NCBI GenBank assembly: GCA_025558095.1
Contig: JAIVFI010000004.1
Span: 62,001-126,000 of the forward strand
Direction of reading: 5' to 3'
Length of the DNA stretch: 64,000 nucleotides
DNA from: Hyaloraphidium curvatum
Lineage: Eukaryota > Monoblepharomycota > Hyaloraphidiomycetes > Hyaloraphidiales > Hyaloraphidiaceae
Shown here piece by piece: positions 61,344 through 64,000 of this stretch. The number at the start of each line of letters is the position of its first letter. The first letter of the stretch is position 1. The position numbers and the translations under genes are program-made. A model generated the notes under the pieces. That model saw only the letters and a list, made by a program, of their open reading frames with translations. It ran no database searches and had not been told where the DNA came from.

Positions 61344-64000
61344 ATGGAGGACCCGCCCTTGCGGCCGGCGACGCCGCCGCGCACCCCGCCGCAGCCCACG
61401 ACCTCGAACGAATCCCTCGCCGACCCGGGTCCCGCGCCCGCCGAACCGGCGCAATTCCCCGGTTTGGGAACGGGGCGGCCCCGCGACCAAATCCCGGAGC
61501 ACGATTCCCGCGTCGAGGCACCGATGGAGCTGGCCCTGCCCCGTAGCGGCGACCAAGGACCGCTGGCAGCCGACTATTCGAACACGGACTACTGGCGCAG
61601 CAGGCTCGCGGGACAGACACACCTACACGCGACAAAGGAGTTTATCGGGGACAGCGACAGCGTGATCCGCGCGCTCTCGGAGGCGTTGAAGGGGAACACG
61701 ATGCTGAGGTCCTTGCTCCTGCCCCGGAATAACATCGGGCCCGAGGGCGCTCGTCAGCTTGCGGAGGCCCTGAAGTGGAATTCAGTGCTTAAAGACCTGG
61801 ACCTGAGCGGAAACTCCATCGGGGACGTCGGCGCCACTGCGCTCGCAGAACTTTTGAAGGGGAACACGGCGCTGTTTTCCTTGGGCCTGGCGGCGAACTC
61901 CATCGGGCCCGAGGGCGCTCGCGCACTTGCCGAGGCGCTGAAGGGGAAGTCGGTGCTCAGGTCCCTGACCCTGTCCCAGAACTCCATCGGGCACGAGGGC
62001 GCGGGCGCGCTTGCCGAGGCGCTGAAGGGTAACTCCGTGCTCGAGAAACTGGACCTGCACGGAAACTCCATCGGCGACGACTGCGCCAGCGCGCTCGCAG
62101 ACCTTCTGAACCGGAACAAGGGGCCACCGAAAAGACTGCGCTCGGCCCGCCAGCAGTCCTCCGGTGGGTGGCATCCCGGATGCGTCGTGTGAGGCCATTA
62201 GCGAGTGCTTGATAACCTCCGCCGCCGCAGAGGACTCGTCAGGCTCGCCCGCCTCGGGGTTCCCGCCGCCCGACGAGCCGCAGTACGCCGTCTACCTCAT
62301 CTCGGCGGGCGGCCGCCCCGGCTTCGGCCGCGTGCACCGTTCGCTGCCCGCAGTCACCGCAGACACATGGCCCGCCGTGCACGCGGTGCTCGCTGCCTCG
62401 CGCCAGCCGGGCTGGCCGACCGACCTCACCGCCCTCCTGGAGAAGCTGCCGTCGTGCTGCTTCTACAAGTGCGCGCCGCACGTGCTGCTCTTTGCGCCCG
62501 CAGGTGGCGAGGGCCAGCTGCGCTTCGTGTCGGTCTTCTGCCACCCTGGCCTGCACGAGGGCGTGCCCGACGGCAACATGAGCAAAGGGCCCGCGGGCAA
62601 TTACACCCGCCACCGTAACTGCACGCCCGACAAGTGCGCGTGGGACCGCCGCCCCAACGTACGCACCGATCCGTCCGCCGCGTCCGCGATCGCGCGCTGA
62701 TGCACCATCCTTACGCAGGACCCGCAGCTGCTCAGGGTCGTGCCCCCCGCCAGGACCCGGACCAAGAACCCCTCACGCGCGCGGGACCGCCGCGCCCGCC
62801 GGCGCGACGACGACGACAGCGACTACGACGGCCGCAACGGCCCGCACCTCCTCGACGTGTACGCCGCCCGCACGGGCAGCTCTTTGTTCCCCAGCCCGAC
62901 CAGCCCCGCCAACCCCGTCGGGTACCACGCCTCGGGGGATCTCGCCGCCTCGCCGCACCCTTTCTCGACCTACCCCACCGCGGCACCCAGCCCCCCGAGC
63001 GCAGGCCACGGCCACTTCGGCTACGATCGCAACCTTCAGCACCCGGCCACCGCCCCGTATCCCGCGCGGGATGCCGGGCGACTGAAGAGCTCTGCCCAAG
63101 GCGATGGCGCGGCGGCAGCGGCCACCTACGAGGTCGACCCCCAGTACACCGACTCGGTCGAATCCGCCGTCGGCTCGGCCCCTGCGCCCGCGGTCCCGCC
63201 CCTGCCGCCCCCCGTGCCACCGCAATTCAACGGCTCGCGAACGTGGCGCCCCCGCGGCGAGAACGCGGGGCACGATTCCCGCGTCGACGCGGCGTTCGCG
63301 CTGGGCCCGCTGGGCCGGCCGCCGGAGGGGTGGGGCTTCGTGTACTTTGCCGAGAGGACGACAATGGTGCCGCACATCGTCAGGGAGCACGCGGGGAACG
63401 TGGATGATCCGGAGAGGGTGAGGCTGACCTGCGGGAGGTGCGGGAAGCAGTACCTAGGTGGGTGGGCCGCGGCGTCGCCTGATCCTCTGGAGATCTGACG
63501 AACTTCCTGCCCGTCATTTTCCTGGTTTGGACGTACTTTGGATGCAGGCGAGCTCAAGGGGAGCACTTTCATGAAGGACCACAGCACGCCGGGGACGTGC
63601 TTCAACATGGTCCCGCGGACGCGCAAGCGTAGGCGTCCCGCGGATCCCTCCTCTGCGTCTTTGCCCGCGCCCGGCGGACCGAGGACGCCCACACCGGAGG
63701 CCACCGAATCCCGCCGCATTCGCACCGGCTTTTCGGAGGGCTTCGGGGACGTCGGGCGCGACGCCATGGGGATGGCGAAGTCGGGGAGTGCGCGCGGCAG
63801 GGAGAAGCCCGAGTCTTTGCCCAGTTCGGATTTGGAACACCTGCTGACCCTGCCGGAGCGATCCGAGAGCCGGACGTGGCCCGCGAACCTCGCCGTCGAG
63901 CCGCTCGACCCGGCCGGAAGGGAGGGCCTGCCCGCGTTCCTGAGCCCGCCGCTTCCGCCGGACAACAACATTCACCTGCACCGCCTGCTGGAGCTCTCAC
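61344..64000 (+). CDS. gene D: RI-type leucine-rich-repeat protein fused to a Cys/His module (3' end beyond window)
   Basis: Exons 61344-62163, 62231-62658, 62719-63457 and 63548 to the window end. Residues 1-100 are Pro-rich. About 118-257 are five 28-residue ribonuclease-inhibitor-type LRRs (NSVLKDLDLSGNSIGDVGAT, LAEALKG), as in NLRC3-like proteins. A GTGGGT donor at 62164 and GCCGCAG acceptor join the LRR in frame (QSS|EDSSGSPASG) to a second region: CAPHVLLFAP, VFCHPGLHEG, NCTPDKCAWD, a Pro-rich linker, then GWGFVYFAERTTMVPHIVRE and LTCGRCGKQYLG, which parallel HIDKEHM...CPKCGTRLAG of gene A, and MVPRTRKRRRP. A short motif HDSRV(E/D)A occurs twice (residue 53 and before the H/C module). 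The frame is open to position 64000, so the protein is longer. No NACHT or NB-ARC is seen. Confidence 0.65.

Noticed and set aside
61754-62198. Repetitive minus-strand ORFs opposite the LRR
   Set aside because: They mirror the 84-nt LRR repeat on the other strand; codon pattern and family match support the plus strand.
62164-62700. Independent gene starting at 62164
   Set aside because: The apparent start is GTG, which coincides with a GTGGGT splice donor; treating it as an intron fuses it in frame to the LRR exon.
1-64000. Bacterial origin of the whole window
   Set aside because: High GC and long ORFs suggested it at first, but spliceosomal introns, Zn2Cys6, MFS, tetraspanin and P450 genes indicate a fungal nuclear genome.

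Overview
The window looks like GC-rich nuclear DNA of a fungus. The evidence is a Zn(2)-Cys(6) transcription factor, two DHA1-like MFS transporters, a cytosolic hybrid histidine kinase, a fungal-type P450, a tetraspanin-like protein and many short introns (mostly about 45-70 nt; donors GTGAG, GTGGG or GTGCG; branch-like CTGAC/CTAAC; acceptor CAG/TAG). A pentameric ligand-gated ion channel and a nocturnin-like protein are unusual for Dikarya, so an early-diverging (chytrid-grade) fungus is my inference. Exon models were built by hand; I kept those whose exon lengths sum to a multiple of three and whose joined protein matches the family.

Layout. 0-4 kb: a retroelement RT C-terminal fragment, a duplicated Cys-pair protein, and two enoyl-CoA-hydratase-fold genes (ECHDC1-like, ECHDC3-like). 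4-11.5 kb: a Zn2Cys6 factor, the ligand-gated channel, and a 13-exon SCP2-type peroxisomal thiolase with a 2-nt microexon. 11.9-17.7 kb: a membrane protein, a nocturnin-like hydrolase, an ankyrin-repeat kinase and a Cys-rich single-pass membrane protein. 18-27.4 kb: two MFS transporters flanking a small membrane protein, a DUF3445/HODM-like protein, a tetraspanin and a GNAT acetyltransferase. 27.5-34 kb: a small secreted protein, glycerol kinase divergent from an aquaglyceroporin (a glycerol-use pair), and a LIM protein. 34-46 kb: an intronless zinc-motif protein, a NeuD/PglD-like acyltransferase, an SDR, a signal-peptide-bearing protein kinase, a divergent GST/P450 pair and a methyltransferase. 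46-54 kb: small or secreted unknowns, a hemerythrin-like protein, a hybrid histidine kinase and a ZFAND1/Cuz1-like AN1 protein.

54.5-64 kb is the most distinctive part. A tandem duplication (genes A and B, including about 0.9 kb of upstream DNA each) encodes a Cys/His-rich family I do not recognise. Beside it, and divergent from B, lies gene D, in which an RI-type leucine-rich repeat is spliced in frame to a related Cys/His module. A fourth member, intronless, sits at 34.1-35.6 kb. These four look like a lineage-specific family that is still being rearranged: lost or gained zinc finger, frameshifted acidic segment, internal duplications and a 23-nt intron-like gap.

I found no tRNA, rRNA, CRISPR array or complete transposon.
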